Shown one piece after another: positions 7,859 to 16,272 of a stretch of DNA of 64,000 nucleotides (the first letter of the stretch is position 1; every line of letters starts with the position of its first letter). The position numbers were made by a program, and so were the translations under genes. This DNA comes from Ilyomonas limi (GTDB taxonomy: Bacteria > Bacteroidota > Bacteroidia > Chitinophagales > Chitinophagaceae): contig NZ_SZQL01000017.1 in the NCBI RefSeq assembly GCF_005233845.1, positions 1-64,000 of the forward strand. Direction: 5' to 3'. The notes below the pieces were generated by a model, which made no database searches, was not told the origin of the DNA, and worked only from the letters and a program-made list of their open reading frames with translations.

Positions 7859-8292
7859 TTGTCATTGGCTAAACATTTCTTTCTCAACAACGTTTTCATT
7901 AACAGCCAACTGCACGTAAGCCTTGGAACATTGCGGTAGTTGAGCAAGCCGTACTATTTTCTTATTTATCATACATTCAGCTAACCAACTTTTATTACTA
8001 TTCATTTACTTTAATTAAGCTCCCGGCACATCAGTATATTTTGTTTGTATAAGTAAATAACACCTAAACCTATAACCGATGTACGTTTTATTGGCATTAT
8101 TTTTATTGAATCTTGACGATATTTTTCAAGAGCGCCAGTTGTAAAAAAACACTTGTCAGGTCTTCTCCTTACGAATTAAAGAATAGCAATCATTACTTAA
8201 CGAACAGGCAATTATAATCTACTTTTCTGGCAACTGCATTTGTATATTCTTGTTTTAACACCCCTATATTTTAACACCTTAAAACATCATCT
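7859..8292. other. 434-bp intergenic region, no gene seen
   Basis: This AT-rich stretch separates the serine hydrolase from the phosphoesterase gene. The longest open stretch is a 20-codon frame from 8081, with no supporting features. No perfect hairpin or consensus TAnnTTTG promoter was found. Confidence 0.5.
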
Positions 8293-9204
8293 ATGAAATG
8301 TAGAATTTCTATTGGTTTTCCCGGCCTGTTTGCGTTAATGTTTTTTATTATGGCATGTAATAAAGAAAGTGAATCACCAACTGCTTCATTACCAAGTGAC
8401 GCTTTACAAGCGAATGCTACTAAAACATTACCCAAACCAGATCATATTGTTATTGTAGTGGAGGAAAATCATGCCTATTCTCAAATTATAGGATCGTTAA
8501 ATGCACCATACATCAATGCACTTGCAAATGATCCATTTGCAGCCAATTTCAAAAGATCACATGCCGTTACGCACCCGAGCCAACCCAATTATTTAGATCT
8601 GTATTCCGGATCAAATCAGGGAGTTACAGACGACAATAATCCGGCTAATGATCCTTTTACTACTGCTAACCTGGGAAGGCAATTGATTGATGCTCGCCAT
8701 ACTTACGCTACCTATTCGGATGGACTGCCAAGTATTGGATACAATGGCGATAGTTACAACGCATATAGACGCAAGCATAACCCCGCTGCAAACTGGATGG
8801 GGACCGGTGTTAATCAGATTCCTGCTGCCACCAATCAACCATTCACCGCATTCCCTGCAGATTATAGCACATTACCTACTGTAAGCCTGGTGATTCCAGA
8901 TCAAAATAACGATATGCACGATGGCACAATTAACAGAGGAGATAGCTGGTTAAGAAATAATATGGATGGCTATATCCAGTGGGCAAAAACACATAACAGC
9001 CTTTTTATACTCACTTTTGATGAGGATGATAAAAACCATAGCAATCATATTGTAACTATATTTTGTGGTAGTATGGTAAAAAGAGGACAGTATATAACCA
9101 AAATCAATCATTATAATGTACTTCGCACCATTGAGAATATGTATGGCCTCTCATATGCCGGTAATGCAGCCAATGCTACGACCATCACTTCCTGCTGGAA
9201 GTAG
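8293..9204 (+). CDS. AcpA/phospholipase-C-like phosphoesterase, lipoprotein
   Basis: A 303-residue phosphoesterase-family protein (PF04185-type acid phosphatase/phospholipase C superfamily). The lipobox M-A-C gives lipid-modified Cys22. The metal-binding start VIVVEENHAY (about 54-62) and the HPSQPNYLDLYSG block (94-106, with the nucleophile region) are characteristic. Further family marks are IPDQNNDMHDG and FILTFDEDD with C-terminal metal-ligand Asp residues, followed by a conserved His (NHIVTIFCG). The likely role is hydrolysis of phosphate esters in the periplasm or at the surface for phosphate supply. It stands alone on the strand; the next gene is convergent. Confidence 0.88.
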   Translation: MKCRISIGFPGLFALMFFIMACNKESESPTASLPSDALQANATKTLPKPDHIVIVVEENHAYSQIIGSLNAPYINALANDPFAANFKRSHAVTHPSQPNYLDLYSGSNQGVTDDNNPANDPFTTANLGRQLIDARHTYATYSDGLPSIGYNGDSYNAYRRKHNPAANWMGTGVNQIPAATNQPFTAFPADYSTLPTVSLVIPDQNNDMHDGTINRGDSWLRNNMDGYIQWAKTHNSLFILTFDEDDKNHSNHIVTIFCGSMVKRGQYITKINHYNVLRTIENMYGLSYAGNAANATTITSCWK

Positions 9205-9314
9205 GGAACAAGCGAAGTAAAAATATGATCAGTCTGTGCGCTTCTCCGCTACGTTTCACAGTTTACGCTTTGGGGCTTAAGGCAGAAATATGGCAGGAAA
9301 GAAAGAGATGCGTA

Positions 9315-9389
9315 TTGGACTCTTCTTTTGGAAGTAATGGAAGAGTAATAACCAGATTTACTGGTGGGGATAATGAGGCAAATACTGTA
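9315..9389 (+). pseudogene. Relic of a delta-60 repeat protein
   Basis: Twenty-five codons read LDSSFGSNGRVITRF-TGGDNEANTV. This matches the start of the delta-60 repeat (L-D-x-S-F-G-x-x-G-x-V-x-T-x-F), a motif of large secreted Bacteroidota proteins. Neither flank continues the repeat, and the expected D-G-K-I-x-x-x-G end is missing. It appears to be a fragment left after deletion or rearrangement between the phosphoesterase and the convergent T9SS gene. Confidence 0.45.
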
Positions 9390-9436
9390 ATGTGCAGTGT
9401 AAAAAGTTCAACAGTATCATTAGCAATGGCACCTGT

Positions 9437-12046
9437 TCACCTTATCAGTACCACTGTTCCCCTTTGCATATACTGTGCACCGGTATAATCAACCGCTTTC
9501 AGCATCCATATATAAGTACCGGCGCTTTGTTTTTGCCCGCTGACTGTTCCATCCCAGCCTTTTCCATTAGCAGCAGTACTGAAAAGGAGCTGTCCCCAGC
9601 GATTGTAAATATTGAACAATTCCATGCGCTGCATGCCCACTGCAATAGGTTTCAGTACGTCATTTCTTCCATCGCCGTTTGGTGTAAAGCCGGTGGGCAC
9701 AAATACGGTGGGTAATGTGCCAAACACCTTAACGGTAAGCGAAGCAGAGTCCACACAGCCTGCTTCGTTGTACACATACACCTTATACCGTATGCCCTCT
9801 GAAGGAGACGAATACAAGGCAAGCGGGTTGGCAATACCGGCATCAGACAATCCTGTTGCGGGAAGCCAGTTATATTTTATTCCACCGCTTGCATTGAGCT
9901 GTAGTGTTTGTCCCGCTACTATGGCTGTGTCATTCCCCGCAAATGCATGTATTGGCGGAAGCACTGTAACCGTTACGGTATCCCTGCCCGGCTTAGGGCA
10001 GCCTTTTGTATTCCAGGCGCTCAACACATAAGCCGTTGTGGAAGCAGGATATGCTACCGGATGGAGCGTGCTGGCATATTGTAACGTTGCTGAAGGCGAC
10101 CATGTGAAAGAACTCCCGTCGGTAATGCCATGCAGTTCAGCCCCTGTCTGAAAACAGATCATGGTATCGTTGCCAGCTATGGCAACCGGATAATCTATTG
10201 TTGATATCGTGATATTTTCTTTTGCACTGCAACTCCCTATTTGGGCAAGCACTTCGTAGGTTGTAGTAGCTGAAGTAACCGCAAGTGGATTTTTTATACC
10301 GGCATTGATTAACGACGATGCAGGTGTCCACGAATATTTTAAACCGTTGGAAATAATACCTAATGTGATGGTATCACCACTGCAGATGGTGGTGTCTCCC
10401 ATCGCCTGTAATGCAACCTGATCAACAACATGTATAGTTAAGGAATCCCGATTCAGACAGCCGTTATCATTTAAATCAACATAATAAGTGGTGGTAACTG
10501 GTGGCGAAACTATGGGCGAGGCAATATTTGTTGCGGTGATGAAGATATTGGGCGACCAGGTGTAGTTGCCACTGCCTGTTGTAAATAGCTGCACTGAATC
10601 CCTCTTGCAGATCAGGGTGTCTTTAAATGCAGTTGCAAGCGGAGGTTTATCAACAATAGTAACATTGCCGAATACGGTATCTGTACAGCCTTTGCTGTCG
10701 CTTGTTATGAGTCTTACGTTTTTAGTTCCGGCTGTAGTGTAGGTATATGCAGGATGCTGTAAACCGGAGGCATCTGCCAGACTGTTATTATCCCCAAAAT
10801 CCCAGTTCCAGGAATTTACATTGCCATACACCGAAACAGAAGTGTCGGTGAATTGGGTGGGCTTATTTAAGCAGATACCATTAAACCGGAAACCGGGTAC
10901 AAAGCCGGGATACACTCTTACCATTGATACGGCAGAATCTGAACATGCATCACTTTTATTGATGATGAGTTTTACCTTATATATGCCGGTATCGGGAAAA
11001 GTATAGTTTGCCTGTTGCTGGGTGGTTGTATAAACAATAGCACCCGCGGCATTTGTAAACTGCCAGTCGAAAGTTTTTATCAACGGGCTATTAGACATAT
11101 TCCTGATCGAAATGTTCTTTGTATCACCACACAGGTTATACTCCGGCAACAGTGTGGCTGCTGCAATACTGCACGAGGTGATGGTGATCTGTATATCCTT
11201 CCGTTGTGTTGCGATTACTGTATTGTTCCTTATTTCCGCTACACAAACGCTTATTACGTAAGTACCTTCGGCAGGCGCAACACCGCTAAGCAATCCTGTA
11301 GCCGGATTGATAGATACATTAGCACCTAGCGGTAATGATCCGTTGTACCCCTGCCCGTATGGCAGGGAAGTGTAAGGGGGCGGACCAGTGGGAGTGCCTC
11401 CTTCACTAAAACCACCTGATGTTTCCCGGTAAGCGTTGCAAAAAGAATAACTGAGTTGATCGTTGTCCTTATCTTTTGCAGCAAAACTGTAGGAGAATGA
11501 ATTGTTGGCGCATATTACTACAAGGTCGTCACCGGTAAATTGTGCGCTGTTATTTGCAGGAGCATCCGGCACTAAAGCATTGCCCGGTATTTCGGCAGTA
11601 TAGGTTGCGCCAACCTGGTCGTAACCTGCAAGGAGGTTTTTCATTCCATCTACCCGGTATATAACCTGCGAGGATAAAATATACCCATCCTCAGACGCTG
11701 GCAGCGTGATACTGAAATTGTAATAGCCTACGCGGTAGCAAACCGTTGGCGGATTGGATATACAAGGTCCACCGGGCGTATAACTTAAGAGTTCTGTTCT
11801 AGCAAGGTTAACACTCACATCCTTTACTCTTTCACCAGTGCCCTTATTGAAAAATGAAACATAAGTTGGATTATTAAATTGTCTTTCGGTATTGCACACC
11901 ATAAAGAGCTTAAGGGTAATGCTGTATTGATATTGTCCGCCCGAAATGCCAGTAAGAGAATAATATATCTCGCCCCCCGTGATATGATCTGCTATGGCAG
12001 TGTGTACCCAAAAAAAGGAGAGATATAATAAGACATATTTTTTCAT
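9437..12046 (-). CDS. Large secreted PKD/Ig-like protein with CHU_C T9SS sorting domain
   Basis: An 869-residue protein with a signal peptide (MKKYVLLYLSFFWVHTAIAD). The N-terminal region (DHITGGEIYYSLTG onward) resembles a family often found in front of PKD-like modules in Bacteroidota surface proteins. The middle contains PKD-type blocks (NSWNWDFGDNNS) and repeated Ig-like units ending in YSWTPASSL/FTWSPSATL-type motifs. The last 85 residues (FVPTGFTPNGDGRNDVLKP, then NIYNRWGQLLF, then GTYIWMLKA) form the gliding-motility-associated C-terminal domain, a type B T9SS sorting signal. It is therefore secreted to the cell surface, probably as an adhesin. I chose the start at 12046 because upstream codons lack a signal peptide and run into a transposase relic. 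Confidence 0.88.
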   Translation of the reverse strand: MKKYVLLYLSFFWVHTAIADHITGGEIYYSLTGISGGQYQYSITLKLFMVCNTERQFNNPTYVSFFNKGTGERVKDVSVNLARTELLSYTPGGPCISNPPTVCYRVGYYNFSITLPASEDGYILSSQVIYRVDGMKNLLAGYDQVGATYTAEIPGNALVPDAPANNSAQFTGDDLVVICANNSFSYSFAAKDKDNDQLSYSFCNAYRETSGGFSEGGTPTGPPPYTSLPYGQGYNGSLPLGANVSINPATGLLSGVAPAEGTYVISVCVAEIRNNTVIATQRKDIQITITSCSIAAATLLPEYNLCGDTKNISIRNMSNSPLIKTFDWQFTNAAGAIVYTTTQQQANYTFPDTGIYKVKLIINKSDACSDSAVSMVRVYPGFVPGFRFNGICLNKPTQFTDTSVSVYGNVNSWNWDFGDNNSLADASGLQHPAYTYTTAGTKNVRLITSDSKGCTDTVFGNVTIVDKPPLATAFKDTLICKRDSVQLFTTGSGNYTWSPNIFITATNIASPIVSPPVTTTYYVDLNDNGCLNRDSLTIHVVDQVALQAMGDTTICSGDTITLGIISNGLKYSWTPASSLINAGIKNPLAVTSATTTYEVLAQIGSCSAKENITISTIDYPVAIAGNDTMICFQTGAELHGITDGSSFTWSPSATLQYASTLHPVAYPASTTAYVLSAWNTKGCPKPGRDTVTVTVLPPIHAFAGNDTAIVAGQTLQLNASGGIKYNWLPATGLSDAGIANPLALYSSPSEGIRYKVYVYNEAGCVDSASLTVKVFGTLPTVFVPTGFTPNGDGRNDVLKPIAVGMQRMELFNIYNRWGQLLFSTAANGKGWDGTVSGQKQSAGTYIWMLKAVDYTGAQYMQRGTVVLIR

Positions 12047-12241
12047 ACAAACAGGCAGAAAGGATGATATAATGCTAATGCTACGGCGAGATGTGCAACA
12101 GCTATTTTCCCGGCAGTAATATATAACGTACCAACAAAGGCAAAGGTTGCGCCTCCGTTTTGTATCCACCTTTCCGAGTATGCTGTTATATAGTCCTGTA
12201 GCACCCTGCCCGGCGTAATCTCCCGATTTGCGCAAACACAC

Positions 12242-12687
12242 TTATAACAAATCTATCTCCGGCACACTCTTCAATCCTGCATAATTTCTGGCACTGCTAT
12301 AACAAGTAATCTTCCGGCTTTTCTACAATGCCTGCCTTTACCGGATTGTTATGGGTATAGTTCAGCTTCTGTTGTGTAAAAACAGGTGTAAAGCGGCTTT
12401 CCTGTGGCAGTTGCAATAAAGGCAGTAATTGGTTGGCTGTAAATTTCTTAAAATCACGAATAATATCAGATAATCTAAAAGGCTCTTTCACAGGTAACTA
12501 AGTGAATATGATTGGTGATAATGGCATATACATATAGTTCCAACCTTTTGTGCTTTTGGCAGCAATCGAAGCTGTTTACAACAATTTGTTTGTATTCGCT
12601 TCTGGTAAAAACATCTACCCATTTTACAATTTGGAAAGTGAGATAGTATGCCTGATTTTGGTCGTATGTCTGATAGCCTTGGCTCAT
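12242..12687 (-). pseudogene. REP-associated tyrosine transposase relic with internal deletion
   Basis: The N-terminal frame (QAYYLTFQIVKWVDVFTR, then LYVYAIITNHIHLV with the H-x-H motif) stops after about 70 residues. A second frame continues with PFRLSDIIRDFKKFTANQ and then jumps to FEQ-type C-terminal text LNYTHNNPVKAGIVEKPEDY. A third frame supplies SSARNYAGLKSVPEIDLL and a stop at 12242. About 50 central residues, including the catalytic Tyr helix region, are missing. It is related to but distinct from the relic at 1670-2305. A palindrome GAATCCGGGGATTC lies upstream at 12718-12731. Confidence 0.82.
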
Positions 12688-12928
12688 ACAACAAAATAAG
12701 CAAAAGATAGTATATTCGAATCCGGGGATTCGCCGACAGAACGACGTAGTTGGAAGACTCCGACAAGCAAAGGCTCACTTTCAGGATTAGAGACAAAGCC
12801 TCCATTATCTACTCAATAATACAATACTTTTTTGCAAAATCTGTTAAGATAAAATGCTGGTAAAAACATACCAGTTTATCTGTTGAATTTGCAAAGCAAC
12901 TTAGCATGCAGCCTCAGGCTATCAAATA

Positions 12929-13225
12929 CTACATCACCTGTTTCAAAATCTCCCGGTAGCTTCTTTCAACATGTTCTTTAAATTTCATATACCATTGCTG
13001 CCAATCATTTTGACTCAGGTTACCTGTTAGTGACTTTTCATATTCGTCCAGGGTATCAAACGAAGCTTCTAATATCAATCTGTATGCATCACCCGTAAAA
13101 TCCGTGAGCACCCGCGGCTGTTTCATGTCTTTCAATAATCCCTTTTGCATTATATCATCCATTAATGCTTTGGCATCGCGGTAATGCCCGAATTTAAGAT
13201 GGAATATATCGCGTACGACGTACAT
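12929..13225 (-). CDS. NIPSNAP-like / dimeric alpha-beta barrel small protein
   Basis: A 98-residue cytoplasmic protein with the layout of dimeric ferredoxin-like (alpha-beta barrel) proteins. It has a first strand with FHLKFGHYRDA, a helix to about residue 35, strands around RVLTDFTG and YRLILEASF, and a C-terminal helix with W-x-x-W-Y. The closest resemblance I recall is to NIPSNAP/Dabb-type stress-related small proteins; function and ligand are unknown. A paralogue lies 2.1 kb away (15312-15617) but carries an in-frame stop. No operon partner. Confidence 0.65.
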   Translation of the reverse strand: MYVVRDIFHLKFGHYRDAKALMDDIMQKGLLKDMKQPRVLTDFTGDAYRLILEASFDTLDEYEKSLTGNLSQNDWQQWYMKFKEHVERSYREILKQVM

Positions 13226-13665
13226 AGCAAGTAGTTTTAAAGTGAAGAAATAAGGTTTACTATAATAAAGGGTACCAGCAGTATGTTGGTCTTACAAAAT
13301 TATATACTTTTTAGAAGTCCATTGCATTTTTGTAATAACGAATTTAATGCTACGTAACATAGTGGCCTTCTTTGGAAGCAACTGCTGCAACAAAAGGCAT
13401 AAAGGAAATAGTGGATAGAGGTTCTATCCAAAAAGTTTGCAAGTAAGTTTAAGTACGCCAAAAGCAAAGGCGTAAAGTGCTGTTAGAAGTACCTCAATTA
13501 ATGTTGTGCCTATTTCATTTGCCCAACTGTTTGTGGCACTTGAATTCTTATCTTCTTCTAACCTACCCTTTTATCTTTAATTATTCTCGGCAAACAATAC
13601 GGCACTAACACACTACTATTGGCTTTACGTTTATTTTCTTAACTTCAATAAAAATACAGTTACTT
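13226..13665. other. 440-bp intergenic region between divergent genes
   Basis: This stretch separates the divergent NIPSNAP-like gene and msrA and should contain both promoters. A loose candidate for msrA is TTGGC (about 13639) followed by an AT-rich stretch ending near 13660. No exact TAnnTTTG element, hairpin or coding frame was found. Confidence 0.4.
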
Positions 13666-14172
13666 ATGTCAAGCGAAAAAGCAATATTAGCCGGTGGTTG
13701 TTTCTGGGGAGTGGAAGAACTGATAAGAGCACTTCCGGGTGTAACATCAACCGTTGTTGGCTATACAGGCGGAGATGTAAAAAACGCCACTTACCGTAAT
13801 CACGGTACCCACGCCGAAGCAATAGCCATCACTTTTGATCCGGAACAGTTATCGTACCGCAAGCTGCTGGAATTCTTCTTCCAGATTCATAATCCTACTA
13901 CGAAAAACAGGCAAGGAAACGATATTGGTACTTCCTACCGTTCCGCCATCTTTTATCTCAGTGAAGAACAAAAGAAAACAGCAAAAGAGCTAATCAATGA
14001 AATGAATGCCTCAGGCATTTGGCCGGGACCTATTGTAACCGAAGTAGCTCCGGCATCCGACTTTTGGGATGCAGAAGAAGAGCATCAGAATTATTTGCAA
14101 AAGCATCCTAATGGATATACCTGTCATTTTGTAAGACCCGACTGGCAATTACCTCAATTAAGTAAAGCATAA
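13666..14172 (+). CDS. msrA: Peptide-methionine (S)-S-oxide reductase
   Basis: A 168-residue MsrA. The catalytic motif A-G-G-C-F-W-G-V-E places the nucleophile at Cys12. Substrate-site blocks TTVVGYTGG-like (VVGYTGGDV), [19 protein letters not shown] and the C-terminal [13 protein letters not shown] are all present. It reduces methionine-S-sulfoxide in oxidised proteins, using thioredoxin. There is no MsrB domain fusion. No C-terminal resolving cysteine is seen beyond Cys of G-Y-T-C-H near residue 157. It is monocistronic; a strong bidirectional hairpin follows. Confidence 0.95.
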   Translation: MSSEKAILAGGCFWGVEELIRALPGVTSTVVGYTGGDVKNATYRNHGTHAEAIAITFDPEQLSYRKLLEFFFQIHNPTTKNRQGNDIGTSYRSAIFYLSEEQKKTAKELINEMNASGIWPGPIVTEVAPASDFWDAEEEHQNYLQKHPNGYTCHFVRPDWQLPQLSKA

Positions 14173-14217
14173 TATACCTTTTTTGCCGGATGGTGCCAAT
14201 AGCATTACTAGAGAAAA

Positions 14218-14254
14218 ACAATAAGACCTGCTGTTATGTAGCAGGTCTTATTGT
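14218..14254. terminator. Bidirectional terminator between msrA and a convergent gene
   Basis: ACAATAAGACCTGCT (14218-14232) and AGCAGGTCTTATTGT (14240-14254) form a perfect 15-bp stem with a 7-base loop, placed between convergent genes. Confidence 0.85.
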
Positions 14255-14275
14255 TAAACGCATCTGTTAGATATG

Positions 14276-14693
14276 CTATCTCGCAACTATAATCTTCTTT
14301 ACGGTAATTGTTTCGTTATTTCCATCTACTATTTGCAGCATATACATGCCCTGGGCGAGCTTACTTACATCTACCAGCATGCTTCTTAATGCATCTGCCT
14401 GCACCTGCTGTTTGTTCCAGACTACACTGCCATTCATATCTCTCAACCACAGTGATGCCAACCCCTGCACTCTGCTGCCATTTAGCTGAATAGTAAACTG
14501 CGTGTTTGCAGGGTTGGGATAAGTAGTGATTACTGCATCTGCGGCTTCGTCTGTTGTTGCCGGTGCAGCCATTTTTTGGCAATTAACGAAGTAGTATTTC
14601 AGCCTTCGTATTGTCAGGCTCTGTTTCGGCAGCTTGGGCAAGATGGAATAACATGCATAGAAAAAGAGTAAGAAGTGTGAAACTGTGTTTCAT
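14276..14693 (-). pseudogene. Small T9SS type A cargo protein, frameshifted
   Basis: From 14693 the minus strand codes a good signal peptide (MKHSFTLLTLFLCMLFHLAQ, then A) followed by about 15 polar residues and a TAA. The C-terminal part lies in another frame: V-I-T-T-Y-P-N-P-A-N-T-Q-F-T, then GMYMLQIVDG and VKKIIVAR. This is a canonical Por/T9SS type A sorting domain. A one-base shift between about 14585 and 14641 would join them into a protein of about 138 residues, little more than signal plus sorting domain. Either the gene is dead or the base count in the window is wrong. No other domain is present. Confidence 0.65.
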
Positions 14694-15311
14694 ATTTTAT
14701 AGGTTTTGGTGACAAATAGGTTTAGGCAATGGATAACAACTTGTATATGCAGTTATTGAAGCGGGAGGTACCGGCAAAGTCAGGTTATTTGATTGGTTTA
14801 GAGTTTCGTGCAATAAAGACAATCATCGTCTTTTAATTCGCGCAGCAAATTTATAGGGCATGTATATATGCAAACACTTACAATAAGTATGGCCGGCTAT
14901 TAGCTGTTTTAAGTGGATATACAGCCTGTATTATTCTGACAATCAATATGTACGAGTAAAGGTCAGGTTTTTAAATACCCTGTTTAAACCATTGTAATAA
15001 TTGAATGATTTTGAAAAATCACCTTTATCCCCCTGCTTCGAGGTGCCCTGTTGCTAACACCTGTGAAGAGCCTAATGCTATTGGCATACAAGGAGATCAA
15101 CTAATGAAAAGACCATAAAATCGCAAAGCCCTAATCTGAATAAGAGCCGGAAACTGATATCATCTAAACCACTGTAGTACTATGCGGTGGTGACCACAAT
15201 AAAGCGCATTTTCCCGCCAGACTAAAAGTTAAGGTTTTGAATACTAATAACCGGGGACTACGCTAAGCAGAGCGTAATAGTAAATACCTAATCCTCTTTA
15301 TACAATAAGGT
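14694..15311. other. 618-bp intergenic region with a REP-like hairpin
   Basis: No coding frame with family resemblance was seen. The only clear structure is REP-like copy B (15034-15071). The remainder is AT-rich and separates two decayed genes on the minus strand. Confidence 0.5.
15034..15071. repeat. REP-like hairpin, copy B
   Basis: CTTCGAGGTGCCCTGTTGCT followed by AACACCT matches 23 of 27 positions of the RAYT-associated hairpin at 2273-2310. The arms GAGGTG and CACCT-GTGAAG still pair, with one bulge. It stands free in an intergenic region, as expected for a mobilised REP-type element. Confidence 0.6.
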
Positions 15312-15617
15312 TTAAAAATCTATCTCCAGTTTATATTGTGTTCTTTCTGAAAATTCGCACAGCGGAATAAATTGCTGGTAAAACTCCTTCCATCCGTCCT
15401 GCCTGGTCAGCAGGCATTTGGCAGGTTCAAGATCTGCATAATTTGTATAGCTTAATTCCAAAACAATGGTATAGTTGCGGCCGGTAATATCAGTGAGCAA
15501 TCGTGCATGGATTGATTTGTTTATGCTCTGGATCTTCTGCAGGTATTCTCTCCATAAAGAAATCGCATCTTTCGCCATTCCGAACTTTAAATGAAATACG
15601 TTTCATTCAATAAACAT
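15312..15617 (-). pseudogene. NIPSNAP-like small protein with an in-frame stop at codon 5
   Basis: From ATG at 15617 the frame reads M-F-I-E-stop-N-V-F-H-L-K-F-G and continues open to 15312. It parallels the intact paralogue M-Y-V-V-R-D-I-F-H-L-K-F-G at 12929-13225, so the TGA (15603-15605) sits where an Arg codon is expected. A single C-to-T change (CGA to TGA) explains it. Later blocks RLLTDITG, YTIVLELSY and W-K-E-F-Y-Q-Q-F match the paralogue. A shorter product could start at a downstream ATG (15578) but would lack the first strand of the fold. Confidence 0.6.
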
Positions 15618-15798
15618 AGCAGTTAATGATTTTATTAAAGTTAGCAAATGAATGTCCATGCAGCAATAAACAAAGTCAAATTCGGAACTGTAGTTTCTTC
15701 TCCAGGTCTGCCGGTGCACTTCATTAACTAATAAAACATTTTTACACTTTACTATTTCCTCCTCCCATTGCATGTTTTTAAATAAGCCATTAACAGGT

Positions 15799-16272
15799 TT
15801 ATGTATTATAAAACATACCTAAAATGCCACCATAAACTAAATGGCCAAGCAGTGTCGCAATAGGCGTCCCCTTGCCATAGTTCATAGCAAAAAATCCTGG
15901 GGGTTCCAGTTGTTTAGTGGGCGTTGGTCCCTGGAAGGGGCTAGCCATTCTTGGATGGTAATAGCCCAGGATTTCTAACCCCACAGACAATACAAAAGCG
16001 CCGTGCACAAAACCGATAGCCAGCCCAAACCACCACGTATGCAAGCCCGAACTCTCAAAGGCAGCGCCATAAATAAAAGCAAAAATCCACCCCATTATTA
16101 AATGAACAAGGAAGCCAATCCACGGTGCTTTATTGCGGTTGGAAGTAAACATAGTTCCCAGCATAAAAGGGAAATCTATACGCGTTAACCCTAAAGGTCT
16201 TGATACAGCCATTAACGTGGTGAGGATAACAGTAGCGGCAAAACCCCATAAAATCAGATTGCCAATATTCAT
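15799..16272 (-). CDS. Integral membrane protein of unknown function, coupled to GH15 gene
   Basis: A 157-residue hydrophobic protein with about four membrane segments (roughly 5-25, 50-70, 78-100, 132-153). Between segments 3 and 4 is a hydrophilic loop with YYHPRMASPFQGPTP. The motif G-H-L-V-Y-G-G near the C-terminus resembles small membrane proteins with conserved His-x-x-Tyr-Gly found in several phyla. I recognise no assigned function. The start codon overlaps the stop of the GH15 gene by four bases (ATGA), so the two are almost certainly translated from one message. Confidence 0.7.
   Translation of the reverse strand: MNIGNLILWGFAATVILTTLMAVSRPLGLTRIDFPFMLGTMFTSNRNKAPWIGFLVHLIMGWIFAFIYGAAFESSGLHTWWFGLAIGFVHGAFVLSVGLEILGYYHPRMASPFQGPTPTKQLEPPGFFAMNYGKGTPIATLLGHLVYGGILGMFYNT

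Noticed and set aside
12047-12241. In-frame extension upstream of the CHU_C protein (65 more codons)
   Set aside because: The extension has no signal peptide, is rich in Cys and Arg unlike the family, and runs into the transposase relic; the ATG at 12046 begins a proper signal peptide.
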